Assembly: GCA_905215405.1 (NCBI GenBank)
Contig: CAJMQE010000012.1
Coordinates: forward strand, 1-60,130
From: an uncultured bacterium
GTDB taxonomy: Bacteria > Bacillota > Clostridia > Lachnospirales > Lachnospiraceae
Length of the DNA stretch: 60,130 bases
Reading direction: 5' to 3'
Below, in pieces: positions 25,932 through 35,320 of the stretch. The notes below the pieces were generated by a model that saw only the letters and a program-made list of their open reading frames with translations, did no database searches and was not told where the DNA came from. A program made the translations under genes and the position numbers. Numbering within the stretch: the first letter of the stretch is position 1; the number at the start of each line of letters is the position of its first letter.

Positions 25932-27107
25932 ATGAAAGAACTTAGTACAAGAACCGCTGGGTTTACAGATTCTGTCATCAGGAGAATGACCAGAATCTCG
26001 AACCGCTATGGGGCAGTAAATCTGTCACAGGGATTTCCTGATTTTGATCCGCCGAAAGAAATTACTGATCGCCTTAGTGAAGTCGCACACCAGGGACCTC
26101 ACCAGTATGCACTGACATGGGGAGCGCAGAATTTCAGAGAGGCACTTGCCAGAAAACAGGAACATTTCTCTGGTATGAAAGTAGATCCGGATAAGGAAAT
26201 TGTTGTGACATGTGGTAGTACGGAAGCAATGATGGCTTCTATGATGGCAGTCACAAATCCTGGCGATAAAGTTGTGATCTTTTCTCCATTTTATGAGAAC
26301 TACGGTGCAGATACGATCCTGTCAGGTGCAGAGCCAATCTATGTTCCACTGGTACCACCTTCCTTTGGATTTGATCCTGATTTACTTGAGGACGCATTTA
26401 AAAAGGGTGCAAAAGCATTGATCTTATGTAATCCATCGAATCCATGTGGTAAGGTATTTTCTCGTCAGGAACTGCAGATCATAGCAGATCTTGCAATCAG
26501 GTATGACGCGTATGTAATTACGGATGAGGTCTATGAACACATTATCTATCAGCCATATGAACATTCTTATCTTGCAACATTACCAGGGATGAGAGAACGT
26601 ACGATCATCTGCAATTCCCTCTCAAAGACGTATTCTATAACAGGCTGGAGACTCGGATATGTAATTGCAAGTCCAGTGATTATTGACAGAATCAAGAAAG
26701 TACATGATTTCCTGACAGTTGGAGCAGCAGCACCTCTGATGGAGGCAGCGGTTACAGGATTGGAATTTGATGATGCATATTATCAGCAGCTGCAGGCACA
26801 TTATACCCATATGAAAAATCTTTTTGTTGGTGGACTTCATGATCTCGGTTATACATTTACGGAGCCACAGGGAGCTTACTATGTTCTTATGGATGTGAGC
26901 GAATTCGGTGTTACAGACGATGTGGATTTCTGTGAATGGCTTGCACAGTATGTCGGTGTTGCTGCGGTTCCCGGTTCAAGTTTCTTTAGAGAAAATGTAA
27001 ATCATCTGATCCGATTCCACTTCGCTAAGAAGGATGACACCTTGCAGGAGGCACTGGATCGGTTGGCTGATCTGAAAGTAAAGGCAGCTACATATAAGAC
27101 CAAATAA
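25932..27107 (+). CDS. PLP-dependent class I/II aminotransferase
   Basis: 391 residues starting directly after the beta-subunit stop, so it is certainly in the operon. LSQGFPDFDPP and HQYALTWGAQNFREAL near the N-terminus, NPSNPCGKVFSRQEL, VITDEVYEHIIY and the PLP lysine in NSLSKTYSITGWRLGY are fold-type I aminotransferase features, nearest to the YbdL/kynurenine-aminotransferase group that uses Met and aromatic amino acids. It would convert an amino acid to the 2-oxoacid used by the ferredoxin enzyme, or make the amino acid when the pathway runs in reverse. Confidence 0.9.
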   Translation: MKELSTRTAGFTDSVIRRMTRISNRYGAVNLSQGFPDFDPPKEITDRLSEVAHQGPHQYALTWGAQNFREALARKQEHFSGMKVDPDKEIVVTCGSTEAMMASMMAVTNPGDKVVIFSPFYENYGADTILSGAEPIYVPLVPPSFGFDPDLLEDAFKKGAKALILCNPSNPCGKVFSRQELQIIADLAIRYDAYVITDEVYEHIIYQPYEHSYLATLPGMRERTIICNSLSKTYSITGWRLGYVIASPVIIDRIKKVHDFLTVGAAAPLMEAAVTGLEFDDAYYQQLQAHYTHMKNLFVGGLHDLGYTFTEPQGAYYVLMDVSEFGVTDDVDFCEWLAQYVGVAAVPGSSFFRENVNHLIRFHFAKKDDTLQEALDRLADLKVKAATYKTK

Positions 27108-27186
27108 ATGCTATTTTTAGTAAAGGATTAAGAAGGAATCAGATAAGAAGCATTGAGAGAAAAAGTATCAAAATAGGAAGTAAAAT

Positions 27187-27255
27187 AATCAGGGCAGTTG
27201 GATTCAGAACGCACATTTCTAAGTGCTTCCGGTGAAAAAAGTCCTGATTTTTTGC
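27187..27255 (+). terminator. Terminator after the oxidoreductase operon
   Basis: AATCAGG (27187-27193) pairs with CCTGATT (27243-27249), running into T residues. An inner hairpin GCAC/GTGC lies in the loop. The loop is long but has no known riboswitch core. Confidence 0.65.
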
Positions 27256-27384
27256 GCAGTTTTTACAGATAATGTTGGAAATACAGCTTAACTCTTTTAA
27301 AATAAACCCGGATGGAGTATATTAAGAAAAGACTTTTAGAGTTCTATTGGATTTATTGAAATATATTTGAAAGAAGGGAAAATT

Positions 27385-28752
27385 TTGACCAAAGATATGA
27401 CAAAGGGGCGTATCACCCCACAGTTAATAGAATTTACGATACCACTGGTACTTGGAAATCTGTTTCAGCTGACTTATAATGCCGTCGATTCCATTATTGT
27501 CGGTAAGTTCGTTGGATCAGAGGCACTGGCAGCAGTGGGAACGAGTAATCCGATCGTTACCATGGCAATCCTGTTCATCAATGGATTGTGCATGGGCGCA
27601 TCGGTTCTTATGGGAACACAGTTCGGAGCAAAGGATTATAAGACACTTCGCCGGGAAATCAGTACGACTATGATCGCAGGCCTGATCTTTGCCCTGGTAT
27701 TTTCAGGAGTCTGTGTTCTGGGCGCACCATTTATTTTCCATGTAATTCAGACACCGGATGATATCCGTCCACTGGCAATTCAGTACTTGAGAATCATTTT
27801 CATGGGGCTGATCTTTACCTTTATTTACAACTTTTATGCCTCGACGCTGAGGGCGCTTGGAGACAGTAAAAATCCTCTGTATTTTCTGATTTTAAGCAGT
27901 ATTTTAAATGTTGTGGGAGATCTGTTCTTTGTAATCGTTCTGAAGTGGGATATTGCAGGATGCGCTATCAGTACTGTACTGAGCGAAGCGCTTTGCTGTC
28001 TATTCTGCGGAATTTACATTAAGAAGAAAGTTAAGATCCTATGCCTTGGAAAAGACTGGCTTGTTATGGATAAGAGTTTGCTCAAAAGAACCATTCAGTT
28101 CGGTTGGGTAACGGCAGTGCAGCAGGCAATCGTGCCACTCGGAAAAGTAGTTATGCAGTCAATGGTCAATACAATGGGAACAGGCACAATTGCTGCAATT
28201 GCTGCAGTAAATAGGATTGATGATTTTGCATACACTCCACAACAGAATATTGGACATGCTACGACTGCATTTATGGCACAGAATAATGGAGCGAAGAAGT
28301 ACGATCGTGTCAAACGTGGATTTCAAGAAGGCATGGTCATCGAGGGATGCTACGGTGTCGCAATTATGTTGCTTTGCTTCTTTGGTGCAAGACCATTGAT
28401 GAAGCTGTTCACATCGGATGAATCTGTCATTGTACTTGGCGTCAGATATCTGCAGCTGATTTCAGTCATGTACATTATGCCGGCAATGACGAACGGAATT
28501 CAGGGCTTCTTTAGAGGAATGGGAGAAATGAAGGTAACACTCCTTTCGAGTACGATTAATATCGTCTCAAGATGCCTTGGTGCGGTTCCACTGATCTTTT
28601 TATTCAAGATGGGAATAGCAGCAGTTCCATGGGCACAGTTCATTGGCTGGGTCTGCATGCTTGCAGTGGAAGTACCGATCTTACTTCGTTGGTGGAAAAA
28701 GCTGAATACAATTATTGCAGATGCAAATGAGACAGATACACAAACAAATTAA
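27385..28752 (+). CDS. MATE family multidrug/cation efflux protein
   Basis: 455 residues with about 12 membrane segments. N-terminal MTKGRITPQLIEFTIPLVLG and YNAVDSIIVGKFVG, with GALAAVG-like LAAVGTSNPI, are the MATE signature, repeated in the second half (VNRIDDFAYTPQQNIGHATTAF). It exports cationic compounds by sodium or proton antiport. The likely start is TTG 27385, preceded by AAGGG 6 bases upstream. TTG 27367 and ATG 27397 are weaker choices. It sits after the oxidoreductase operon's terminator, so it is probably separate. Confidence 0.9.
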   Translation: MTKDMTKGRITPQLIEFTIPLVLGNLFQLTYNAVDSIIVGKFVGSEALAAVGTSNPIVTMAILFINGLCMGASVLMGTQFGAKDYKTLRREISTTMIAGLIFALVFSGVCVLGAPFIFHVIQTPDDIRPLAIQYLRIIFMGLIFTFIYNFYASTLRALGDSKNPLYFLILSSILNVVGDLFFVIVLKWDIAGCAISTVLSEALCCLFCGIYIKKKVKILCLGKDWLVMDKSLLKRTIQFGWVTAVQQAIVPLGKVVMQSMVNTMGTGTIAAIAAVNRIDDFAYTPQQNIGHATTAFMAQNNGAKKYDRVKRGFQEGMVIEGCYGVAIMLLCFFGARPLMKLFTSDESVIVLGVRYLQLISVMYIMPAMTNGIQGFFRGMGEMKVTLLSSTINIVSRCLGAVPLIFLFKMGIAAVPWAQFIGWVCMLAVEVPILLRWWKKLNTIIADANETDTQTN

Positions 28753-28895
28753 TGCAGCGATACGATCCCGTGTCTGGAGCCTACAATCCATGGACATGAA
28801 GAGTTTTCTCTATAAAATATGAAAATGGATGTATAAAAACCTTTCTTTTATGGAACGTTATAAAGGAACATAAATTAGAAAGGAAGTTGATCAGC

Positions 28896-29030
28896 ATGGA
28901 TAAAAATCCAAAACATCCATTAAAAAAGAAAAAGGCATCCAATGCCAGTAAAAATGTAGTAACAAATGCAAGTACAGATGAGGAAACAGATACAAGTTCT
29001 TCAAAGGGCAAAAAGAAACATACGTATTAA
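28896..29030 (+). CDS. Small Lys-rich protein, 44 residues
   Basis: The frame encodes MDKNPKHPLKKKKASN, a Thr/Asp/Glu-rich middle (STDEETDTSSSK) and a basic end GKKKHTY. AAAGGAAG at 28879-28886 is a fair ribosome binding site 9 bases before the ATG, and a strong terminator begins 40 bases after the stop. No membrane segment or Cys is present. The composition (basic ends, acidic centre) suggests a disordered nucleic-acid- or ribosome-associated protein. The function is unknown and a chance frame is possible. Confidence 0.55.
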   Translation: MDKNPKHPLKKKKASNASKNVVTNASTDEETDTSSSKGKKKHTY

Positions 29031-29070
29031 TTCGTTTTCTTTCTATATTGAAAAATTGCATTTCAAAAGT

Positions 29071-29107
29071 AAAAATGCATTCCGGTTCGATCTCCGGGAT
29101 GCATTTT
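29071..29107. terminator. Bidirectional terminator between convergent genes
   Basis: AAAAATGCATTCCGG (29071-29085) pairs with CCGGGATGCATTTTT (29093-29107). T-runs end the stem on both strands, so it can serve the small protein gene and the amidohydrolase. Confidence 0.9.
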
Positions 29108-29130
29108 TATTCCTTCTTTTCTTAATTTTC

Positions 29131-30369
29131 TTAATTATCTCCATCCGCAGCGATGTCGTTCTTTTTCTCATCGGCGGGATCATACTGGTAGACAACTTCT
29201 CCATTAATAATAGTTGCCAGACAATGGGACATAGTCTCAAGTGGGCAGCCTTCATAGATTGCAATGTCGGCATCTTTTCCGACTTCCAGACTTCCAACCC
29301 TGTCATCGACACGACAGATCTTTGCTGCATTAATGGTAATGCATTTTAAAGCTTCTTCCAGTGGAAGGCCATCTCTGACGGCAATGCCGGCACACAAAGG
29401 CAGAGACTGGATCAGTGTGACAGGGTGATCGGTCGTGACGGAGACAAGGACACCGGCACGGTTCAGAATGCTGACAGTCTTAAAAGAGGCATTGACGGTT
29501 TCAATTTTATTACGGGAAGTCAGACCGGGACCAATAATAGCTGGAAATCCGCTGTTCTTAATGGCATCGGCGATCAGGTGTCCTTCAGTGCAGTGATCGA
29601 AGGTGATATCAAGATCAAACTCCTTAGCAATACGTAAGACGGTAAATATGTCATCCGCACGGTGCACATGACATTTCATAGGGATCTTTTTTTCAAACAC
29701 GGGAATCCATGGATCCAGATGAAAATCGTGTGCAAAAGGCTTTTGGTCACTGCCTTTATGGCTATTAGAAGCGTTTTCGGACCGTTTGTATTCAGCATAA
29801 TAATCGCGTGCTTTTGTCAGTTCCTCCCGCAATAATGCGGCTATCCCCATACGAGAACAGGGCATGACATCTCTTGAACCATATTTGGTCTTTGGATTTT
29901 CACCAAAAGCGACTTTCATGGCAGCGGGAGCTTTCACAATGAGATCATCGATACAGCGGGAGCCGGCTGTCTTCATGAAGACGAACTGACCACCGACGAC
30001 ATTGCTGCTTCCAGGTCCCACCATGGCGGAAGTAATTCCTGCGGAGACTGCCTTGGAAAATGAGGCATCCATTGGATTGATCGCATCAATTGCCCGAAGA
30101 TAAGGTGTGACTGGATTGGTGAGTTCATTGCAGTCATCGCTGTCCTTTCCTTTACACTCCTCAGAGATACCAAGATGACAATGTGCCTCAATAATACCGG
30201 GATAGACATTTTTACCACTGGCATCATATATCTGAAGGGCATCATCAGGTGGAGCAGGAATCTGTTTTGCGATATCTTTGATTTTTCCATCCCGGATCAG
30301 AAGGTCGCCCTGAAAAGGTTCCTGGCCGGTCATTGGAAATAAAGTTCCATTTTTAATTAGTAGTTCCAT
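29131..30369 (-). CDS. Imidazolonepropionase-like amidohydrolase
   Basis: 412 residues. The metal motif PGIIEAHCHLG (about 58-68), a small N-terminal beta domain with LIRDGKIKDIA, then ITFDHCTEGH and SVTTDHPVT match the urease-superfamily amidohydrolase fold of the imidazolonepropionase/dipeptidase-like group. C-terminal VGSLEVGKDADIAIYEG is the usual closing beta domain. It hydrolyses a cyclic amide or peptide-like bond; the substrate is unknown. On the minus strand GGAGG lies 6 bases before ATG 30369. It stands alone. Confidence 0.88.
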   Translation of the reverse strand: MELLIKNGTLFPMTGQEPFQGDLLIRDGKIKDIAKQIPAPPDDALQIYDASGKNVYPGIIEAHCHLGISEECKGKDSDDCNELTNPVTPYLRAIDAINPMDASFSKAVSAGITSAMVGPGSSNVVGGQFVFMKTAGSRCIDDLIVKAPAAMKVAFGENPKTKYGSRDVMPCSRMGIAALLREELTKARDYYAEYKRSENASNSHKGSDQKPFAHDFHLDPWIPVFEKKIPMKCHVHRADDIFTVLRIAKEFDLDITFDHCTEGHLIADAIKNSGFPAIIGPGLTSRNKIETVNASFKTVSILNRAGVLVSVTTDHPVTLIQSLPLCAGIAVRDGLPLEEALKCITINAAKICRVDDRVGSLEVGKDADIAIYEGCPLETMSHCLATIINGEVVYQYDPADEKKNDIAADGDN

Positions 30370-30600
30370 TTGTATCCTCCATCAACTACAGACTTTAATT
30401 TGAATCTGCACTTTTTTGCAGTATATTGTAAATTTGCTTCATTAGTATGTGTAATCTCAACTGAAAATATCAGCAGAGCAGGAAAGCGCACATATGGAGG
30501 TAGATAGGAACAGATAAATTTTACAGTCAGCATCTAAAAAATACTCTTAAAATATGGATAGTTCAGAGAGATTGAAGAAAAAAGCAAAAAATCTGTAAGT

Positions 30601-30633
30601 TGCATTGTAATGCATACATATCGCGTGTATGAT
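30601..30633 (+). promoter_or_regulatory. Promoter with a palindrome for the ABC exporter pair
   Basis: TTGTAA (30605-30610), 17 bases, TATGAT (30628-30633). TGCATT-GT-AATGCA (30601-30614) is a perfect palindrome over the -35, and ATACA/TGTAT lies in the spacer. The rest of the 30370-30673 gap shows nothing recognisable. The regulator is unknown. Confidence 0.5.
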
Positions 30634-30673
30634 AGGAAAATAAAATGGTTTTTTGAACACAGGAGATGAATAA

Positions 30674-32446
30674 ATGATGAAACCAATTAAAGATCCAGCA
30701 CATCTGGTAAATTACTGGCTGCGGGAGAAGAAAGCTGTAGCAATTATCGTAATAAGCGGATTGCTTTATAATATAGGACTTCTGATCGGACCTGTCTGGC
30801 AGGGAAAATTAATTGATGCGATCGCAGATAAGGAGGCCTTGAAAGGTGTTATTTCGCTGGCAGTTCTTTTTGTACTGATCATTGCTGGGGTGCAGATCGC
30901 AAGATATTTTAAACGATTCTACGTAAGAAGGTTTGCAAACAGGACAAATGCGGTCATGCGGTTCATGATCTACAATAATATCATACATAAAAATGAGCGT
31001 GAACTGCAGAGTGAGAATCTTGGCAGTCTCATGACAAAAAGTATTTCAGATGTAGATGCCTGTGTGGAAGGTATGAGAAAATTCACCACAGAAATTTTTG
31101 ATACAGGTGTTGCACTGGCAGGCTACCTGGTCACATTGTTTTACTATGATGTGAAAATCACTATTTTAGCAGGAATATTTACACCAGTGGCCATGTTGAT
31201 TGCAGAAAAACTCAAAAAATTGATCTACCGATATACGAGCAGCTACCGAAAAGCGGCCAGTGAACTCTCAGGAGTTACGTACGACCGTATTGAAAATGCC
31301 ATGCTTTACAGGATCAATGGCAGGGAAGAAGCAAATACACAAGCTTATCGCAGGCAATTAAAAAACTATGAAAAGAAAGCGGTGACTGCCAATGTATGGG
31401 AAAACGCCATGCAGCCGATTTATAATGTCATTGCGATGACGGGTGTTCTTATCGTGATATGTCTGGGCAGCAGCAATATCACAGATGGAAAATGGACAAT
31501 TGGTATGTTTTCTTCCTATATTACGTTATTTGCAGCGATGGCACTAAAGGCAAGTAAAACAGCAAAATTATTTAATTCTGTGCAGAAAGCAGCGGTATCC
31601 TGGGCAAGGATCAAGCCGTATTTTCAGGAGTACCAGACGATTGCTGATAATACGCAGTCCGTAGATACAAAAGTAAAATTAAAAATCAGTGGACTGGAGT
31701 TCGGATATCCTGATAGCAGAACAATATTTACGAACTTAGATCTGGAGGCTGGTTCAGGGGATATCATCGGTGTGACTGGACCAGTAGCCTGCGGAAAATC
31801 CACATTTGGCAAGCTTTTTCTTGGAGAATATCCTGATTATGGCGGTCAGATTCAGATCAATGGAAAAGACCTGAAGGATATGGGAATGTCAGAAAGATCA
31901 GATCTGATCGCATATCAGGGGCATAGTGCGCAACTGATGTCAGACACCATTTATAACAATATTACCATTGGAGACGAGGGCAATGTGGATCAGGTCATAC
32001 GGATGGTCTGTTTTGAGGAAGATCTCAGATCCATGCCGGAAGGCCTCTCTACAATCGTTGGAAATGGTGGAATCAGACTGAGTGGCGGACAGCAGGCAAG
32101 AATCGCTCTGGCAAGAACGTTATATCATAGAAGAAAAATTATGGTTCTGGATGATCCAATGGCGGCCGTGGATCCGGCAACAGAGAAGAAAATCATGCAA
32201 AATCTAAAAGAATATTACAAGGATAGTATTATGATCCTGATTTCTCACAGGCTGGCAGTCTTTCCACAGATGGATCAGATCCTGCTCATGACACAGCAGG
32301 GAAAATGTCTGTGTGGAAGTCATGAAGAACTGAGTGCAGGCTCTGCTCTATACAGAGAATTATATACGTTACAGGATGTTACAGACAGAACTGTCAGGCA
32401 GCGAGAAAAAGATAAGAGAATGGAGGTGAACCAGGATGAGCAGTAA
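30674..32446 (+). CDS. ABC exporter half-transporter (membrane plus ATPase domains), degenerate site
   Basis: 590 residues. Six membrane segments in the first 310 residues are followed by an ATPase with Walker A GPVACGKST (about 366-374), signature LSGGQQAR (about 471) and Walker B VLDDPMAAVD (about 492). The residue after the Walker B Asp is Asp rather than the catalytic Glu, the hallmark of the non-hydrolysing site in heterodimeric exporters such as BmrCD and TM287/288. The partner gene starts 11 bases inside its end. Drug, lipid or peptide export is likely. ATG 30674 follows AGGAG, with a second ATG next to it. Confidence 0.9.
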   Translation: MMKPIKDPAHLVNYWLREKKAVAIIVISGLLYNIGLLIGPVWQGKLIDAIADKEALKGVISLAVLFVLIIAGVQIARYFKRFYVRRFANRTNAVMRFMIYNNIIHKNERELQSENLGSLMTKSISDVDACVEGMRKFTTEIFDTGVALAGYLVTLFYYDVKITILAGIFTPVAMLIAEKLKKLIYRYTSSYRKAASELSGVTYDRIENAMLYRINGREEANTQAYRRQLKNYEKKAVTANVWENAMQPIYNVIAMTGVLIVICLGSSNITDGKWTIGMFSSYITLFAAMALKASKTAKLFNSVQKAAVSWARIKPYFQEYQTIADNTQSVDTKVKLKISGLEFGYPDSRTIFTNLDLEAGSGDIIGVTGPVACGKSTFGKLFLGEYPDYGGQIQINGKDLKDMGMSERSDLIAYQGHSAQLMSDTIYNNITIGDEGNVDQVIRMVCFEEDLRSMPEGLSTIVGNGGIRLSGGQQARIALARTLYHRRKIMVLDDPMAAVDPATEKKIMQNLKEYYKDSIMILISHRLAVFPQMDQILLMTQQGKCLCGSHEELSAGSALYRELYTLQDVTDRTVRQREKDKRMEVNQDEQ

Positions 32447-34100
32447 GAAAAATGCTACTGTCAAAAACCTGACAATTTCAGTACTGACAGAATATAAACT
32501 TCTCAGTGCAGTGCTTCTGGTAACGATCATTGGAGTTGTTGTAGTCAGTCTGCTTCCACCACAGATCTTAAAAATGATCGTGGATGAATATCTGTGCCAG
32601 GGAAGAAGTGGAAGTGACCTGCTCTTTCCAGCCGGACTCTACTTTGGGGCACTTCTATTTATCGGTCTGCTTGAATTTGTGAAAGCCGGTGTGCTGACCT
32701 CTTTTGGACAGAAGCTGACAGGAAAGATCAGACTGACAATGATGGAAAAACTTTCGAGAATTCCGGTCCGATATCTGACGACACATGAGGCTGGTGCGGT
32801 ATCTTCCAGATTTACAAATGATGTCGATACGATTTCGGAATTGTTCACCGATGGAATTGTTGGCATGATCATTGATGTATTTAAAATAGTTGGTATCGTA
32901 ATTTCGATTTATCTGTTCAGCATCTGGCTCGGCTGTATTATTCTTTTGCTGGTTCCGGTAATCTATGGTATTACCAGAGCGTTTCAGAAGAGGATGTTGA
33001 AAGCACAGATCAGTAACAGGGCCAGTGTTGGAAAAGTAAATAATCATATACCGGAAAGTATTCACAATATTCAGATGATCCGTTCTTATTGCAAGCAGAA
33101 ATATATGGAGAAAAGATATCAGACTTATCTGAAGGAGAATTATGATACGAAAGAACAAGTCAATTTCTATGATTCCATATTTTCCCCGATCATTCTGGTA
33201 ATCAGGGCACTGGTTATTGCAGTACTGGTCATTCTTTCTTCTGATCAGTTATCAGTTCTTGGTATTTCAGTTGGTATGGTCGCAGCAGCTATTGAACTGA
33301 TCTCGAATATTTTTAATCCAATCGAGAGTCTTGGTATGGAACTGCAGAGCATTCAGCAGGCTGTTGCAGGCATCTGCAGAGTCAATGAATTTCTGGCAGA
33401 AGAGGAAGACAGCACCAAGAATGAGGCGCTTACAGCAGAGAAACTGATGGGCAAGCAGCATAGTGTGACAATTTCCCTCGATCATGTAACATTTGGATAT
33501 GAGGAAAATATGCCTGTACTCAGCGATTTCAGCATTCAGATCGCACCTTATGAAAATGTGACATTTGCTGGAAGAACGGGTGTTGGAAAAAGTACACTGT
33601 TTAAACTGATTCTGGGGTTGCTAGAACCGGATGCTGGACAGATCAGAATTGGTGGTCAGGAAGCAGCTGGGATTCCAAATCGTGAGAAGAGAAAGTTGTT
33701 CGGATATGTGGAACAGAGTTTTCATTTTGTGCCAGGAACGGTCTGTGAGCAGATAGCACTGGGCGATAGCTCAGTGACGGAGGAAGAGGTAATGCAGGCG
33801 ATGCAGTTCGTTGGTATGGATGAGTATGTCAGAACGCTGGAAAATGGATATCAGACTGTAGTAGCTGATTATATGTTTTCACAGGGACAGAGACAATTGC
33901 TTTCCATTGCAAGGGCCATTGTGACAGATCCTCCGGTCATGCTTCTGGATGAGATGACAGCGAACCTGGATTCGGAAACAGAACAGAAAGTAATTGAAGT
34001 ATTACAGAAAGCGGGAGCGAAAAGGACAATCTTATCTATTTCGCACAGACTTTCAGCCGTATTACAAGATAATCGGATCATTGAATTAAAACAGGAATAG
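32436..34100 (+). CDS. ABC exporter half-transporter, catalytic partner
   Basis: 554 residues. Six membrane segments (within about 20-320) and an ATPase with Walker A GRTGVGKST (about 380-388), an atypical signature FSQGQRQ (about 484) and a canonical Walker B LLDEMTANLD with Glu. Together with the preceding protein it forms a heterodimer in which this chain supplies the catalytic Glu. In such pairs the non-consensus signature usually belongs to the degenerate site, as here. It overlaps its partner by 11 bases and ends at a terminator. Confidence 0.9.
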   Translation: MSSKKNATVKNLTISVLTEYKLLSAVLLVTIIGVVVVSLLPPQILKMIVDEYLCQGRSGSDLLFPAGLYFGALLFIGLLEFVKAGVLTSFGQKLTGKIRLTMMEKLSRIPVRYLTTHEAGAVSSRFTNDVDTISELFTDGIVGMIIDVFKIVGIVISIYLFSIWLGCIILLLVPVIYGITRAFQKRMLKAQISNRASVGKVNNHIPESIHNIQMIRSYCKQKYMEKRYQTYLKENYDTKEQVNFYDSIFSPIILVIRALVIAVLVILSSDQLSVLGISVGMVAAAIELISNIFNPIESLGMELQSIQQAVAGICRVNEFLAEEEDSTKNEALTAEKLMGKQHSVTISLDHVTFGYEENMPVLSDFSIQIAPYENVTFAGRTGVGKSTLFKLILGLLEPDAGQIRIGGQEAAGIPNREKRKLFGYVEQSFHFVPGTVCEQIALGDSSVTEEEVMQAMQFVGMDEYVRTLENGYQTVVADYMFSQGQRQLLSIARAIVTDPPVMLLDEMTANLDSETEQKVIEVLQKAGAKRTILSISHRLSAVLQDNRIIELKQE

Positions 34101-34115
34101 GAATAAAAGAAACGC

Positions 34116-34171
34116 AAAATCCTTTGGTTGATACAGATTGCAATAAATCTGCTATGAATCAAAGGATTTTT
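34116..34171 (+). terminator. Intrinsic terminator
   Basis: AAAATCCTTTGGTT (34116-34129) pairs with AATCAAAGGATTTT (34157-34170), with an inner stem CAGATT/AATCTG. Confidence 0.88.
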
Positions 34172-34237
34172 ACATTGTCTGCATTTTTTCCCAGTTCTAT
34201 AATATATTTAGGATAGTATGGGGGAGGGTAAAAGCGG

Positions 34238-35248
34238 ATGATCGAAGTAAATCATATAGTCAAAGAGTTCGTATCAGCAAAGAAATATCCGGGACTGACA
34301 GGGGCCATCAAAGGGCTGTTTTCAACAGAAAAAGTCGTGAAAAAGGCAGTGGATGATATTTCTTTTCAGATTCAGGATGGAGAAATTGTCGGTTACATTG
34401 GCAGCAATGGTGCGGGAAAATCGACAACGATCAAGATGATGACAGGCATCCTGACACCGACGCGGGGACAGTGTCTGGTCGATGGAATTGATCCATCTAA
34501 GCATAGAAAAGAAAATGCACAGAATATCGGTGTCGTGTTTGGGCAGAGAACACAGCTTTGGTGGGACCTTCCAGTCAGTGAATCTTTTACGATCCTAAAG
34601 GAAATCTATCATGTATCCAATGAGGATTATCAAAAGCGAATGCATTTTCTAAATGATGTACTGGAACTGCCGGATTTTTTTGAACGTCCAGTACGAACAC
34701 TTTCCCTTGGACAGCGGATGCGTGCAGATCTGGGTGCGGCTCTGTTACATAATCCCAAGGTGCTATATCTGGATGAACCAACAATTGGTCTTGACCTGGT
34801 GGTCAAGGATCACATTCGGGATGCTATCAGGGAAATGAATGAACAGTGCCATACGACCGTGATTCTGACAACACACGACATTGGAGATATTGAAGAGCTT
34901 TGCAGCCGAATCATTATTATTGATGAGGGACATAAGATTTATGATGGAACACTGGAAAAATTAAAAGATACCTATGGCAGAATCCGTCGGGTATCCATGG
35001 AAGTCAGTCAGGCAGAGAAAGTCAGAAAGCTTGATATTGCACAGATGCTAGGGCTTTCAGAGGAGGAGTGCTGCTGTGACTTTGATCAGGAATCCAATTC
35101 CTATTGCGTTTCATTCGATAAACATAAGGTGCAGGTTCCACAGATCCTTGAGCAGGTCATGAAGATAACAGAAGTAAAGGATATGCAGATCCGTGAGACA
35201 GAACTGGCTGATATTGTAAAAGAAATCTATAACAATGGTGTGGATTGA
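34238..35248 (+). CDS. ABC-2 type exporter ATPase
   Basis: 336 residues. Walker A GSNGAGKST (about 64-72), signature LSLGQRMRADLGAALL (about 156) and Walker B LYLDEPTIGLD (about 176) with the TTHD switch form one ATPase domain, followed by an 80-residue C-terminal regulatory part. The VFGQRTQLWWDLPV segment is typical of ATPases that pair with ABC-2/DUF990 permeases, two of which follow. Substrates of such exporters range from drugs to cell-wall components; none is indicated. Confidence 0.92.
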   Translation: MIEVNHIVKEFVSAKKYPGLTGAIKGLFSTEKVVKKAVDDISFQIQDGEIVGYIGSNGAGKSTTIKMMTGILTPTRGQCLVDGIDPSKHRKENAQNIGVVFGQRTQLWWDLPVSESFTILKEIYHVSNEDYQKRMHFLNDVLELPDFFERPVRTLSLGQRMRADLGAALLHNPKVLYLDEPTIGLDLVVKDHIRDAIREMNEQCHTTVILTTHDIGDIEELCSRIIIIDEGHKIYDGTLEKLKDTYGRIRRVSMEVSQAEKVRKLDIAQMLGLSEEECCCDFDQESNSYCVSFDKHKVQVPQILEQVMKITEVKDMQIRETELADIVKEIYNNGVD

Positions 35249-35320
35249 AGGTGTGGTGGATGTAGGAAAGAAAGTTCTTAGAGCAGACAGGTCCACACGA
35301 AAAAGGTAGAGGGGAATAAA

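Noticed and set aside
27187..27255. Riboswitch before the MATE gene
   Set aside because: Only a terminator-like stem with a small inner hairpin was found, without a known aptamer core.
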